From Planctomycetaceae bacterium (lineage in GTDB: Bacteria > Planctomycetota > Planctomycetia > Planctomycetales > Planctomycetaceae): a stretch of 64,000 bases of DNA. The stretch lies in assembly GCA_017795105.1 (NCBI GenBank), contig CP051247.1, positions 3,740,001 through 3,804,000 of the forward strand. Reading direction: 5' to 3'. The position numbers were made by a program, and so were the translations under genes. The notes beneath the pieces were generated by a model that made no database searches, was not told the DNA's origin, and worked only from the letters and a program-made list of their open reading frames with translations. Of the stretch, positions 17,667 to 27,900 are shown piece after piece; the first letter of the stretch is position 1; every line of letters starts with the position of its first letter.

Positions 17667-18554
17667 ATGGATGCCAACGCTTCACAACTCGCCCGGCTTT
17701 CACTCGAAGGACTTTCCGTTGGCGATGCCTTTGGTCAGCAGTTCTTCTATCCCGGCGTGGTGGAGACGGCGAAGCCTTCGCAGTTGCCGCCCCCGCCGTG
17801 GGAGTACACAGACGATTCCGAAATGGCCATCGCTCTGGTGCAAACGCTGGAGGCGAAGGGGGTGATCGATCAGGATCACCTGGCCGCCGGGTTTGCCGAT
17901 CGGTATCGAGTCGATCCTTACCGTGGTTACGGAGCGGGGGCACGACGTCTGCTCGAAGATATCAACGCGGGTGGAGACTGGCGGACGTTGAGCCGCGCGA
18001 TGTTCGGAGGTTCCGGCTCCTTCGGGAACGGGGCAGCCATGCGCGTCGCTCCGCTCGGTGCCTGGTTTGCGGATGCCTCGACGGTCATCGAGCAGGCAAC
18101 GCTCTCTGCTGAAGTGACCCACACGCACCAGGAAGGAATTGCCGGAGCGATTGCGGTGGCTCTGGCGGCGTGGTGGGCGAAGGAGCGAACCCGTACCGGC
18201 GATGATCGGACGCCGGAAGAACTGCTGCCGTGGATCATCGATCAGTTGCCGAAGACGGATGTCCGCAAGCGGCTCGAATGGGCGGCGACCTACGACTTCG
18301 AAACCTGGCCCTTTACGGTCGCCTCTCAGGTCGGAAACGGTTTGGAGATCAGTGCGCAGGACACGGTTCCGTTCTGCCTGTGGCTGGCCGCTTCGCGAAT
18401 CGACGACTACGCCGAGGCTCTGTGGATCGCTGCCCGTGTCGGCGGTGACATCGATACCAACTGCGCGATCATCGGAGGAATCGTCAGCTTGAGTGTCGGC
18501 CTCGACGGGATTCCACAGAAGTGGCGAGACTGTCGGGAACGTCTGAAGTGGTAA
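17667..18554 (+). CDS. ADP-ribosylglycohydrolase family protein (DraG/ARH-like)
   Basis: From ATG 17667 the product is 295 residues, the usual length for the family. DraG landmarks are present: LSLEGLSVGDAFGQQ, YTDDSEMAIALVQTL (the metal-binding TDDxxM box), GSFGNGAAMRVAPLGAWFAD, THTHQEGIAGAIAVALAAW and GGDIDTNCAIIGGIVSL (the second metal box, normally GGDxDT). All expected Mg/Mn ligands (TDD and DxDT Asp residues) are kept, so activity is likely. These enzymes remove ADP-ribose from proteins or nucleic acids in the cytoplasm. It follows the NADAR gene by 38 bases, suggesting co-transcription. Confidence 0.93.
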   Translation: MDANASQLARLSLEGLSVGDAFGQQFFYPGVVETAKPSQLPPPPWEYTDDSEMAIALVQTLEAKGVIDQDHLAAGFADRYRVDPYRGYGAGARRLLEDINAGGDWRTLSRAMFGGSGSFGNGAAMRVAPLGAWFADASTVIEQATLSAEVTHTHQEGIAGAIAVALAAWWAKERTRTGDDRTPEELLPWIIDQLPKTDVRKRLEWAATYDFETWPFTVASQVGNGLEISAQDTVPFCLWLAASRIDDYAEALWIAARVGGDIDTNCAIIGGIVSLSVGLDGIPQKWRDCRERLKW

Positions 18555-18824
18555 GGAGTTGTGAATCTCCGCCGTGGACAGGGCTCCGGCGGTCTGGCTT
18601 GGAAATTCCACGAAATCCGAGGCTGGTATTGCTTTCGACCGGCGTTAAACTGCAGGGTACGGGCACGGGGAATGTTGTCGTGCGTCGGAGTTCCATGAAC
18701 GTGCAGCGACGTTCTTTTTTGAATTTTAGACGAGTCGGGCACGCAGCGGTCATCCCAGGTTCCGGAACCCCCATTCCGGAGTTCGGGAGACTTACTGAGA
18801 GCAGGCCGGCGGACGAACGGACGA

Positions 18825-21800
18825 ATGAATCATCAGCACGAGAATTCGTCTGTCGAGACGCCGTTGCAGGCGGAAGTTCGAGAACGATTCGGAGTGCTTC
18901 CGAACTTTTTCCGGCTCACGCCCGATTCGCCGGACATCACGCAGAATCTCTGGGGCTTTGCAAAAGCGGGGTATCTCGATAATCCGCTGCCATCCCTGTT
19001 CAAAGAGCGGCTGTTTGTCTATCTGTCGCGGTATTGCGAAGTTCGTTACTGCATCGCCCGTCATGTCGGGTTTCTGATTGGCCTGGGGCGTCCGTCCGGC
19101 GACGAACTGACATCGCCTGAGAGTCTCGAAGCCATTCTTCGTCTGATCCGCCGCCCGCTTCCCAGCGATGAGCTGCTGACACCGCAAATGGAACTGCTCA
19201 GGGAGCAGGACGTTCCCCTCGGAATTCCTGAAACGGATACGCCGCTGGAAGCGGCCATCTTCTCGTGTGCGACGCATGTCTTTCTGCAGTCAGCCGATGC
19301 GGCTCGTTCTCTGGAAACGCTGCGTTCTGTCCTCGATCCCCAGACTTTCCAGAATCTGCTGCTGCTTCTTGCGTTCGTGCGGACCGCTCATTTCTGGACT
19401 CAGGTGCATCCGGAACTGACCGAAGAAGACGACATTCGGGAGCTGCTTGCCGTTCACGAATCGCTCGCTCAATGCGTGCTCGACAAGCCCCAGGCGGCCC
19501 GGGATGAGACAACGCAGATTCTGCTGACCGAACTGGCCGAGCTGCGTCAGGAACGTCAGCAGGCCGAGTTGTTGCGTGTCACACTCTCGAGTATCGGTGA
19601 CGCCGTCATCGCGACCGATCCACATGGCCGTGTGACCAACATGAATGTGGTCGCTGAAGAGCTGACCGGCTGGACCAGTGAAGATGCCATCGGGCAGCCA
19701 CTGGAAACGGTGTTCCATATCGTCAACGAAGAAACCGGAGAACTGGTCGAGAACCCCGCCAAGCGATCGTTGCGTGAAGGCGTGATTGTCGGCCTGGCGA
19801 ATCACACCATCCTAATTGCTCGCGACGGGCGTCGACGGCCCATCGACGACAGTGCGGCACCGATTCGAAAAGACGATCTGATCGTCGGCTGCGTGCTCGT
19901 GTTCCGCGATGTGACGGAGCGACGAAAATCCGAGGAGGAACTGGCCGAACAGGCACGGTTGATGACCATGCGTGCCGAGGTGACTTCGGCTCTGGCAACC
20001 ACCGACAGCGTGCAGTCCGTCCTGCAGAGCTGTGCAAAAACGCTGGTCGATCATCTCGGAATGGCGTTCGTCCGCATCTGGACACTCGACAAAACCGAAG
20101 AAGTCCTTGAGTTGCAGGCCAGTGCCGGGCGCTACACGCATCTCGATGGCCCGCATGGCCGCGTCAAAGTGGGTGAGTTCAAAATCGGACGGATTGCTCA
20201 GAATCGAGAGTCGTTGCTGACCAACGACGTGGCCCACGATCCGAATATCAGCGATCCGGAATGGGCGAAGCGGGAAGGCATGGTTTCCTTTGCCGGGTAT
20301 CCGCTGGTCATGGGAGATCGGCTGATCGGCGTTCTGGCAATGTTTGCGCAGCGGACGCTGTCGGATGTCATGCTGACCAATCTCGGGCCGCTTGCCGAAG
20401 CCATCGCTCAATATCTCGATCGCAAGCAGACCGAAGCTGCGCTGGCGGAAAGCGAACTCCGCTATCGGCTCATCGGCCAAGCCTCCAACGATGTGATCTG
20501 GGACTGGAATCTCTTGACCGACGAAGTTGTCTGGAACGAAGGTCTACAGACCCGGTTTGGATACGAGCCGCATCAGATTGAGGAAGATGCGGTCTGGTGG
20601 TACGAGCATATCCACCCCGAAGATCGCGAACGCGTGGTCCACGGGATTCACGAAGCGATCGATCACGGCGAAACATTCTGGACCGATGAGTACCGCTATC
20701 GTCGGGGTGACGGCTCGCACGCAATGGTCTTCGATCGAGGACAAATTGTTCGCGATGAGAACGGCAAGCCGTCGCGAATGGTCGGCTCGATGCTCGATCT
20801 GACGGAGCGGATTGAGGCTCAGGAGCGTCTGCGTCAAAGTGAAGAAAAGTTCCGGTTGATGGCCGATACGATTCCGAATCTGGCGTGGATGGCTCGGTCG
20901 GATGGTTATGTCTTTTGGTACAACCAGCCCTTCTTTGAATATACCGGAACCACCCCTGAGGAGCTTGAAGGCTGGGGCTGGCAGTCGGTCCACGATCCGG
21001 AGGTGGTGCCCGAAGTCCTCGAACGCTGGCAGCACACGTTAGCGACCGGAGAACCATTCAACATGGTCTTCCCACTCAAGGGAGCCGACGGCACGTTTCG
21101 GCCTTTCCTCACTCGGGTGAATCCGCTGCGTGACGAAGCCGGCGAGATTCGCTATTGGTTCGGCACGAGCACGGATATCTCCGAACAGCAGGAGTCTCAG
21201 ACGCGATTGCGAGAGATTGCCGCCCAGCTCTCCGAAGCGGACCGTCGCAAGGACGAGTTTCTGGCGACTCTGGCCCACGAGCTTCGCAATCCCCTGGCTC
21301 CGATTCGCATGGGGCTGGAAGCGATGCGGGTCTTTGCCGGCGACCCTGAGACGATGGCCGAGATTCGAGATACGATGGAGCGGCAGACTCAACAGCTGAT
21401 CGCTCTGGTCGACGACCTGCTCGACGTCTCCCGCATCACTCGCGGCAAGCTTGAACTCCGGCGGGCTCGAGTTGAACTCAAAGATGTCGTATCCAGTGCC
21501 GTGGAGGCATCGACTCCGTTCATTCGTGAAGCCGGCCATACCCTGTCGCTGACCATCCCCGACGATTCGCTGCCGCTCGATGCCGATCCGCATCGCCTGT
21601 CGCAGGTTCTGTCGAACCTTCTCAACAACGCCGCCAAGTACACGCCGGAAGGCGGAACGATCGATTTCCGAGCCAGACAGCAGCAGGACCGTGTGATTCT
21701 CTCGGTCAAAGACAACGGCATCGGCATCCCTCAGGAGATGCGGGACCGCATCTTTGAGATGTTTGCTCAGATCGAGCGGCCGATGGAGAAAGGCTATACC

Positions 21801-22355
21801 GGCCTCGGCATCGGATTAACGCTCGTCAAATCGCTGGTGGAAATGCACGACGGGAACATTGAAGTCTTCAGCGAGGGGGAAGGTCGGGGGAGTGAGTTTG
21901 TCGTTCATCTTCCGCTCGCCGGAGTCTCAACCACGCAGGCGGTCCGTAAGAAAGCTCTGTCAGGCGGCGGAACATCTGGGAAAAAACGCAAGGTGCTCAT
22001 CGTCGATGACAATATCCCCGCCGCTCAGATGCTCAGTCTTGTCGTGAAGATGCTCGGCAGCGAGATCGAGCTGGCAGCCGATGGCCAGGAAGCGATCGAA
22101 GTCGCGGAACGGTTTCGGCCCGACGTCGTCCTCATGGATCTCGGCATGCCCCGAATGAACGGCTACGAAGCAACGAAACACATTCGCAGCCAGCCCTGGG
22201 GCCAGGACATGCTCATCGTCGCACTCACCGGCTGGGGCCAGGACCAGGACAAACAGCGCACCCAGGAAGCGGGCTTCGATCACCATCTCACCAAACCAGC
22301 CGAACCCGCCACCCTGAGTGAAATCTTCGCATCGATCGACGAGCGCCGGGGATGA
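18825..22355 (+). CDS. Hybrid sensor histidine kinase (CMD-like, PAS, GAF, HisKA, REC)
   Basis: The protein has 1176 residues. The first 220 (FGVLPNFFRLTPDSPDITQNLWGFAKAGY, LFVYLSRYCEVRYCIARHVGFLIGLGRPSGDE) resemble an AhpD/carboxymuconolactone-decarboxylase-like helical domain. Next come a PAS domain (about 245-365), a GAF domain (about 385-540) and two more PAS domains (about 545-665 and 670-795). HisKA has LATLAHELRNPLAPI with the phospho-His near 817. The HATPase has NLLNNAAKYTPEGG, DNGIGIP and GLGIGLTLVKSLVEMH. The C-terminal receiver has the phospho-Asp in VVLMDLGMP near 1105. No transmembrane segment is seen, so sensing is cytoplasmic. No dedicated response regulator is adjacent; a GyrB-like gene follows after 57 bases. 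Confidence 0.93.
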   Translation: MNHQHENSSVETPLQAEVRERFGVLPNFFRLTPDSPDITQNLWGFAKAGYLDNPLPSLFKERLFVYLSRYCEVRYCIARHVGFLIGLGRPSGDELTSPESLEAILRLIRRPLPSDELLTPQMELLREQDVPLGIPETDTPLEAAIFSCATHVFLQSADAARSLETLRSVLDPQTFQNLLLLLAFVRTAHFWTQVHPELTEEDDIRELLAVHESLAQCVLDKPQAARDETTQILLTELAELRQERQQAELLRVTLSSIGDAVIATDPHGRVTNMNVVAEELTGWTSEDAIGQPLETVFHIVNEETGELVENPAKRSLREGVIVGLANHTILIARDGRRRPIDDSAAPIRKDDLIVGCVLVFRDVTERRKSEEELAEQARLMTMRAEVTSALATTDSVQSVLQSCAKTLVDHLGMAFVRIWTLDKTEEVLELQASAGRYTHLDGPHGRVKVGEFKIGRIAQNRESLLTNDVAHDPNISDPEWAKREGMVSFAGYPLVMGDRLIGVLAMFAQRTLSDVMLTNLGPLAEAIAQYLDRKQTEAALAESELRYRLIGQASNDVIWDWNLLTDEVVWNEGLQTRFGYEPHQIEEDAVWWYEHIHPEDRERVVHGIHEAIDHGETFWTDEYRYRRGDGSHAMVFDRGQIVRDENGKPSRMVGSMLDLTERIEAQERLRQSEEKFRLMADTIPNLAWMARSDGYVFWYNQPFFEYTGTTPEELEGWGWQSVHDPEVVPEVLERWQHTLATGEPFNMVFPLKGADGTFRPFLTRVNPLRDEAGEIRYWFGTSTDISEQQESQTRLREIAAQLSEADRRKDEFLATLAHELRNPLAPIRMGLEAMRVFAGDPETMAEIRDTMERQTQQLIALVDDLLDVSRITRGKLELRRARVELKDVVSSAVEASTPFIREAGHTLSLTIPDDSLPLDADPHRLSQVLSNLLNNAAKYTPEGGTIDFRARQQQDRVILSVKDNGIGIPQEMRDRIFEMFAQIERPMEKGYTGLGIGLTLVKSLVEMHDGNIEVFSEGEGRGSEFVVHLPLAGVSTTQAVRKKALSGGGTSGKKRKVLIVDDNIPAAQMLSLVVKMLGSEIELAADGQEAIEVAERFRPDVVLMDLGMPRMNGYEATKHIRSQPWGQDMLIVALTGWGQDQDKQRTQEAGFDHHLTKPAEPATLSEIFASIDERRG

Positions 22356-22412
22356 TGAGGCTTGTTCCCGGCATGAAGACTTAATGAGGAACCCTTGAGG
22401 GGACACTTTTCG

Positions 22413-23456
22413 ATGGCAGGAAGTCATCCTCCGTTCGATTACAATGAGATCGAGAGTATCCGCAAACACCCGGTAATGTATATCGGCGGCACGGGTCCAT
22501 TTGGCCTGATTCACTACTTTGGCGATGCTGTCGGTCTTCTACTGGCTGCTCAGCCAACCGTCATTTCACTTTCGATTCTCGACGGATCGTTCGTTCTGGA
22601 GTCCGATGCCGCGGTCGAAGTGATCGAAGAAGATGGCCTTCTCTACCCACTGGAGGTGTTTAAGCGACTTGGCCATGAGGCTTCGCAGCTGGTGTCAGGC
22701 CCGGTTCTTACCGCGATTTCAAAGTCACTGGACGTCGTGATCTGCAACCGTGAAACGCAACTTCAGTTTTGCTATGAACACGGTCAGCGAACGTTTCTGA
22801 CAAGAAGTGATAACGCTTCTGACACCGCGCGTTGTCGGCTGACGTTCGTGCTCGATATGAGCTTCTTTCCCAACGTCGATCTCTCCCCGTACAACTTTCA
22901 GAGCTACTTTCGGCGACTCAGCTATTTCTACTCTGGCGTCCGATTTTCAATTGATGATGGAGACCGGCACTCTGAGTTTGTCTCCCCGAACGGCGTGCGC
23001 GATCTGTTCGACAGCATCGCCGCTCCGTTTCAAATCATGCACGAGCCGATTTGCCTCGAGACGACTGAAGGAGATCTTTCACTGGAACTCGTCCTGGCGC
23101 ACCAGAGTTGGAAGGACGACCACATCGTTTCCTTCGTTAACAAAGGGCGAGCGGTTGAAGGCGGGACTCACGAGGACGGGCTCAAACGCGGACTCAATTC
23201 GTATCGCGAGCAGTTGCAGAAACGTATTGGCGAGAAGTCGGTTCGAAACGGGATCATCGCTGTCATGTCGATCGGTTATCTCAACGTCCAATGGAAGGGG
23301 TGTATCAAGGCGAAGATCGGTAACCCGGAGCTTCCAGACCTGATCGATACTGCCATTACCCGCGAGGCGTCGCGATGGCTTGACGAGACCCCGGAGATCG
23401 TCCAGCAGATCGCGAAGCTCGATACGTTTACGTTTCCAGAGGCTTGGGGACCGTAA
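22413..23456 (+). CDS. Stand-alone degenerate GyrB-like protein (GHKL + transducer only)
   Basis: From ATG 22413 (GAGGGG 10 bases upstream) the product is 347 residues. IESIRKHPVMYIGGTGPFGL (residues 13-32) matches the GyrB/ParE start (VRKRPGMYIG). YFRRLSYFYSGVRFSI, VSFVNKGRAVEGGTHEDGLKRGLN and CIKAKIGNPEL match the transducer domain; the last is the QTK loop, with Lys299 kept. By alignment by eye the ATPase residues are lost: catalytic Glu42 of GyrB is Asp38, Asn46 is Leu42, DDGRGIP is EEDGLLYP, and the GGLHGVG lid is absent. The TOPRIM and C-terminal parts are also absent. It is probably a non-catalytic homologue that binds DNA gyrase or DNA; function unknown. It may be co-transcribed with the kinase upstream. 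Confidence 0.8.
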   Translation: MAGSHPPFDYNEIESIRKHPVMYIGGTGPFGLIHYFGDAVGLLLAAQPTVISLSILDGSFVLESDAAVEVIEEDGLLYPLEVFKRLGHEASQLVSGPVLTAISKSLDVVICNRETQLQFCYEHGQRTFLTRSDNASDTARCRLTFVLDMSFFPNVDLSPYNFQSYFRRLSYFYSGVRFSIDDGDRHSEFVSPNGVRDLFDSIAAPFQIMHEPICLETTEGDLSLELVLAHQSWKDDHIVSFVNKGRAVEGGTHEDGLKRGLNSYREQLQKRIGEKSVRNGIIAVMSIGYLNVQWKGCIKAKIGNPELPDLIDTAITREASRWLDETPEIVQQIAKLDTFTFPEAWGP

Positions 23457-23529
23457 CCTCTGCGTCCCGACATCTCTCACGTTCAACCGCAGTGGAGTGG
23501 ACGAACGCCGGGGATGACGTGGGCGGGCC

Positions 23530-24783
23530 TCAGTCCTTCTTGAGATCCAGGAACAGCATCATGGAGGGATTGCCCACTGGAGTGTACTCCCCGGTGAAGT
23601 TCAGGCGGCCCGACTTCTTATCGACGGCGAAGGTCGCGACGTTGTCGGCTCGCTGGTTGAGTGTGTAGAAGAACTGGCCGGTGGGATCGAAGCTGAAACT
23701 GCGGGGATAGTTCCCGCGAGTCCATTCTTCGTCGACGTAACTTAGAGTCCCGTCGTCGGCGATAGCGAAGATGCCGACGCTGTCGTGCAGGCGATTCCCG
23801 GCGTAAATGAACCGGCCATCCTGCGAGACCAGAATCTCCGAACAGAAATTGCTGCCGGCGTAGCCGGGCGGAAGTGTGGAGATGGTCTGTCGAGCCTTCA
23901 GCCGGCCTTTCTCGGCGTCGTAGTCGAACAGGACGAGTGTCGAAGCTTCTTCCTGAATCGAGTAGAACCAGCGGCCGTTCGGATGAAAATGAAAGTGCCG
24001 CGGGCCGTCTCCGGGCGGAAGTGAAACAAAGGCAGGATCGTTGGCGGTCAGCTGTCCGCTGTCCGAATCGAACTTCCAGAGATAGATTCGATCGAGCCCC
24101 AGATCGGCGTGGAGAACGTATTTGCCGGAAGGATCGGCTTCGATCATGTGCGCGTGCGTCCGGTCGTGTCCGCTGAAGGCAAAGCTGCCCGGGGGAGCGT
24201 TCTCGGACGTCGTGGGGCCGATTTCCCCGGTTGGTTCTTCGACATCGACGGCTTCACCAAGTTTGCCATCGTCGAGGACGGGCAATACGGCAACGGTGCC
24301 CCCGAAATAGTTCGCCACAAACAGAAACTTCCCGGAAGGATGCAGCTTCACATACGTCGGCCCTGCTCCTCCGGAAGCGACCGTATTGAGCAACGTCAGT
24401 TGTCCGTTCGTCGGATCGACGGCAAACGCACTCACGCTGCCCGCTTTCGTGCCTTCAAACCGATCCGTCTCGTTGGCCGAATAGATGCGTGTTCCCTCTG
24501 CATTGGCCGCGAGACAACTCGGACTCGTTCCCATCCGTACCACGCCAGCCGGCGAGAGCTCTCCAGTTTTCCGGTCGACCTGAAACAGATGAATGCCCCG
24601 CCCGTTGCCGGGAGGGAGGTCGACCTGCGTCGGCAGAACATCGGTGAGTGGAGAACTGAACGTGCCGACGTAGGCCATCAAAGGCGGTTCGCCTGCAGAG
24701 GCGTGATTCAGAAAGCCAAACGCGAGTCCAAAGCCGATGGAAACTGCAAGAAGAAGCGGGCGGCACAGCGGAAGTTGCATCAT
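23530..24783 (-). CDS. Secreted lactonase-family (YkgB/Pgl-type) beta-propeller
   Basis: The 417-residue product has a signal peptide (MMQLPLCRPLLLAVSIGFGLAFGFLNHASAGEP) and the seven-bladed lactonase fold of PF10282. Typical blocks are MAYVGTFSSP, GIHLFQVDRKTGELSPAGVV, GGAGPTYVKLHPSGKFLFVANYFGGTVAVLPV, HMIEADPSGKYVLHADLGLDRIYLWKFD and GPRHFHFHPNGRWFYSIQEEASTLVLFDYD. Cytoplasmic members hydrolyse 6-phosphogluconolactone; this one is exported, so a different sugar lactone is likely. AGGAG lies 9 bases before ATG 24783. Confidence 0.9.
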   Translation of the reverse strand: MMQLPLCRPLLLAVSIGFGLAFGFLNHASAGEPPLMAYVGTFSSPLTDVLPTQVDLPPGNGRGIHLFQVDRKTGELSPAGVVRMGTSPSCLAANAEGTRIYSANETDRFEGTKAGSVSAFAVDPTNGQLTLLNTVASGGAGPTYVKLHPSGKFLFVANYFGGTVAVLPVLDDGKLGEAVDVEEPTGEIGPTTSENAPPGSFAFSGHDRTHAHMIEADPSGKYVLHADLGLDRIYLWKFDSDSGQLTANDPAFVSLPPGDGPRHFHFHPNGRWFYSIQEEASTLVLFDYDAEKGRLKARQTISTLPPGYAGSNFCSEILVSQDGRFIYAGNRLHDSVGIFAIADDGTLSYVDEEWTRGNYPRSFSFDPTGQFFYTLNQRADNVATFAVDKKSGRLNFTGEYTPVGNPSMMLFLDLKKD

Positions 24784-24844
24784 GGGGGGAGTCTCCTGAG
24801 AAACGAACAGCAGGCGGGCCGTTCAATTCTGTCCCCGCCGCAAC

Positions 24845-24881
24845 AAAAAAGCCACCTCGCGAAACTCGCAAGGTGGCTTTT
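24845..24881 (-). terminator. Intrinsic terminator after the second giant gene
   Basis: The stem GCCACCT/AGGTGGC (24851-24857 with 24871-24877) continues inward as GCGA/TCGC around an AAC loop. On the minus-strand RNA the one C-A mismatch becomes a G-U pair and the stem is followed by six U residues, so it fits termination of the gene ending at 24966. Its core recurs at 29784-29812. Confidence 0.82.
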
Positions 24882-24965
24882 CGGTTCCGGCAGTCGGATT
24901 CCCAATCGGGAAACGCTGGCTTCGCGGTTTGCTCGCTCTCAACCGTTCCCGGGTCTAGAATTGGA

Positions 24966-27900
24966 TCAGGTGCCGTGGAGCAGGTCCAACAGACTGCTCG
25001 ATCCAAACGCCTCGAAATCGGCGGCGGATGGTGGTGCGGGGGTGTCGCCGGTGGCGAATCGACCAACCAAGACGTTGGACCAGCTCGTCGGTGACGACCA
25101 GGAGAACAGGTTCCTGCTTCGGAAGGTCGTGTTCAGCGATTCCAGCGACAGCCACTGATTATCCGTGCCACGGCCGAGCACATCCGCACGGCCATCGCCG
25201 TTGGTATCTCCGACGCTAACGTTTTGCAGACTGATCGACGGATTCCAGACGCCCCAGCTGCTCCAGCTGAAGGCGGAGGTGCCGTTGGACAGGCCGACCC
25301 ACCAGCGTCGGTTGTTCAACAGGGCGGCGATATCGGTTTGATTGTCGCCGTTGAAGTCGCCCACGACGAACGCATTCAAGCTTTGGGTGACTGTCATCTG
25401 GTGCCATTCGGACACGCTGAATGAGCTGCCGCGCGACAGGCCGACGGAGACATTGAAGTTCTTATCGCTGCCGGCGATGTCGGAGATGAACTGGATGTCG
25501 TCCCGACCGTCGTTATTGAAGTCAGCGACGTTGTAATTCGAGATCGTTCGCTGAGCATCGCCCGGGCGGCGGAACCAGAGCTTCAGATCTGAAGTTGTTC
25601 CCGCCACATCCGATGCCGCCACCCACCATGCTCCTGCGGAGTTGTGGATCGCCAGGTCGTCGCCATTCTTCCCATCGAACTCGCCAGCCACGACGTTGAG
25701 GATTCCGTCGAAGCCCGTGTAGCTCGTGTAGAGGTCCGGCAGGAACGTCGACTTCGTTGACTCGTAGATCCAGATTCGGGCCTGCTGATCGGCCTGAAAC
25801 ACGGCAGAGAGGTCATCGAGTCCGTCGCCGTTGAAGTCGCCGACGTTGATTCCCTTCACGCCGTCCGTCCGCCACGTGGTCCAGTGACTGAATTCGAACT
25901 GCGAGTGACCATCGTTCAGGCCGATGTGCCACTCTCCATTCGTTAACCACACGCCGACATCGTCGAGGCCGTCTCCGTTGAAGTCGCCCTGGACCGAGCG
26001 AGCGATGTCAGCGGCTGCGAACATCGTCTGAGCCGCAATGCCTGTCTGGTAGCTGGTTCCCGTGGAATTGGTGGGACGGCTGAGCCAGAAATCTCCCTCG
26101 CTGAATCCGACGACGGATGACGGCGTCACAGGGAGTTCGCGCTGGACAGGAAGAACCTGGATCTCTTCGATCGCGGAGGCATCAACGCCAGTCGAGATCG
26201 TTGGGTCGTCGACTTTGATGATCACATCGAGAACGGGATTGGCCGCCGCGTTAAGAGTCACTCCTGCTCTCAGGAACAAGCCGACCCCGGCAAGTTCGAA
26301 CATTCCCGCATCACGACCGCCGAGAGAGACAATGTAACTTCCCAAAGCATCATCGCGGATCGTAAACGTTTCGACGAGGATTCGTTGAGACGTATCGACC
26401 CCTTCGCCGATCGTGGCTGTCGTATTCGTCAGCGTGATCGTTGGAGCTTCGTTGACGTTGTTGATGGCGATGGCGAATGAGGCCGAGTCGTCGGGCGTCG
26501 TCCCGACCGTACTGTCATCAACCTGCACGATCACATCGAGCGACGGGTTCGTCTCAAAATCGAGGGTGACCCCGGCTCTGAGATACAGCGTTGTTCCGTC
26601 GATTTCGAACAGAGCGGCATCGCTGCCGGCCAGCGAGAGCGTTGCGGAACCCAGAGCGTCATCGGTCACCACGATCTGGGCGACGGCAAAGCGGGTGTTC
26701 GTCACCGCGTTTTCGGAACGTCGCGTCACCAGAGGAGTGAGCGAAACGGACGGGGCTTCATTGATATCGGTGACACTGATACTCAACGGGGCCAGATCGT
26801 CCGGAGTTCCGCCAACCGACGTGTCATCGACATCGACGGTGACATCGAGCGTTGGATTCGTCTCAAAATCGAGCGCGGCTCCGGCGATCAGATAGAGTTC
26901 CGTGCCGTCGATTTCGAACATCGCCGCGTCAGAGCCCGACAGTGTCAGCGTGTTGGTTCCCAGCCCGTCATCGGTAACGACGATATCGGCGACTTTCGTC
27001 CGAGTCGTGGTATCGGCATTCTCTGCAAGAGTCGTTGTCGTATTCTGCAGAGAGACGGTCGGGGCCTCGTTCACGTCCGTGATCGTGATGCTCAGCATAT
27101 CGGTGTCGTCGGGAGTGTTTCCGACCTCGGCGTCATCGACATTCACCGTGACATCGAGTGCGGGATTGGTTTCGAAGTCGAGGGCGGCTCCGGCGATCAG
27201 GTAGAGTTCCGTGCCGTCGATTTCGAAGAGCGCGGCATCCGCACCGGTCAGACTGAGCGTGTTGCTTCCCAGCGCATCATCGGTAACGACAATATCGGCC
27301 ACCTTGATGCGGGCGGAGGTATCGGCGTTCTCTGCGAGCGTGTTCGTCGCATTCTGCAGAGCGACGGTCGGGGCCTCGTTGACGTCGGTGATCGTGATGC
27401 TCAGGGCATCGGTGTCATCGGGGGTGCTGCCGACTTCAGAGTCATCGACGTTGACCGTAACGTCCAGTGTGGCGTTGATTTCAAAGTCGAGCATCGCTCC
27501 GGCGATCAGGTACAGCACATTGCTGTCGATCTCGAAGAGAGCCGCATCATCACCCGTCAGACTGAGTGCATTCGTGCCGAGTCCATCGTCCGTAACGACA
27601 ATGTCGGCGACTTTGATTCTGGTGGTCGTGTCCGCATTCTCTGCCAGAGTGGTTGTCGTGTTCTGCAAAGCGACGGATGGAGCCTGATTCGGGACTTCGA
27701 AGGCACCAATGTCGACCGTACCATTCTGAACTCGTGAGAACCCGGACCCACGCTGATCGGTCGTGAGCGCCGAGGATGAGGCATCGATCGCCAGAACGTT
27801 ATTCCCCGCGTCGAACGCTGCACTGCTGGCGGTAATTGCATGGGTAAACGTGGGCCCTCCGTTATCCTGTAGAGAGCCGAGGCCTGGGTCAGAAGTCGAG

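Noticed and set aside
26413..27687. Ser/Val-rich plus-strand frames opposite the cadherin repeats
   Set aside because: They are periodic shadows of the 309-bp coding repeats on the minus strand.
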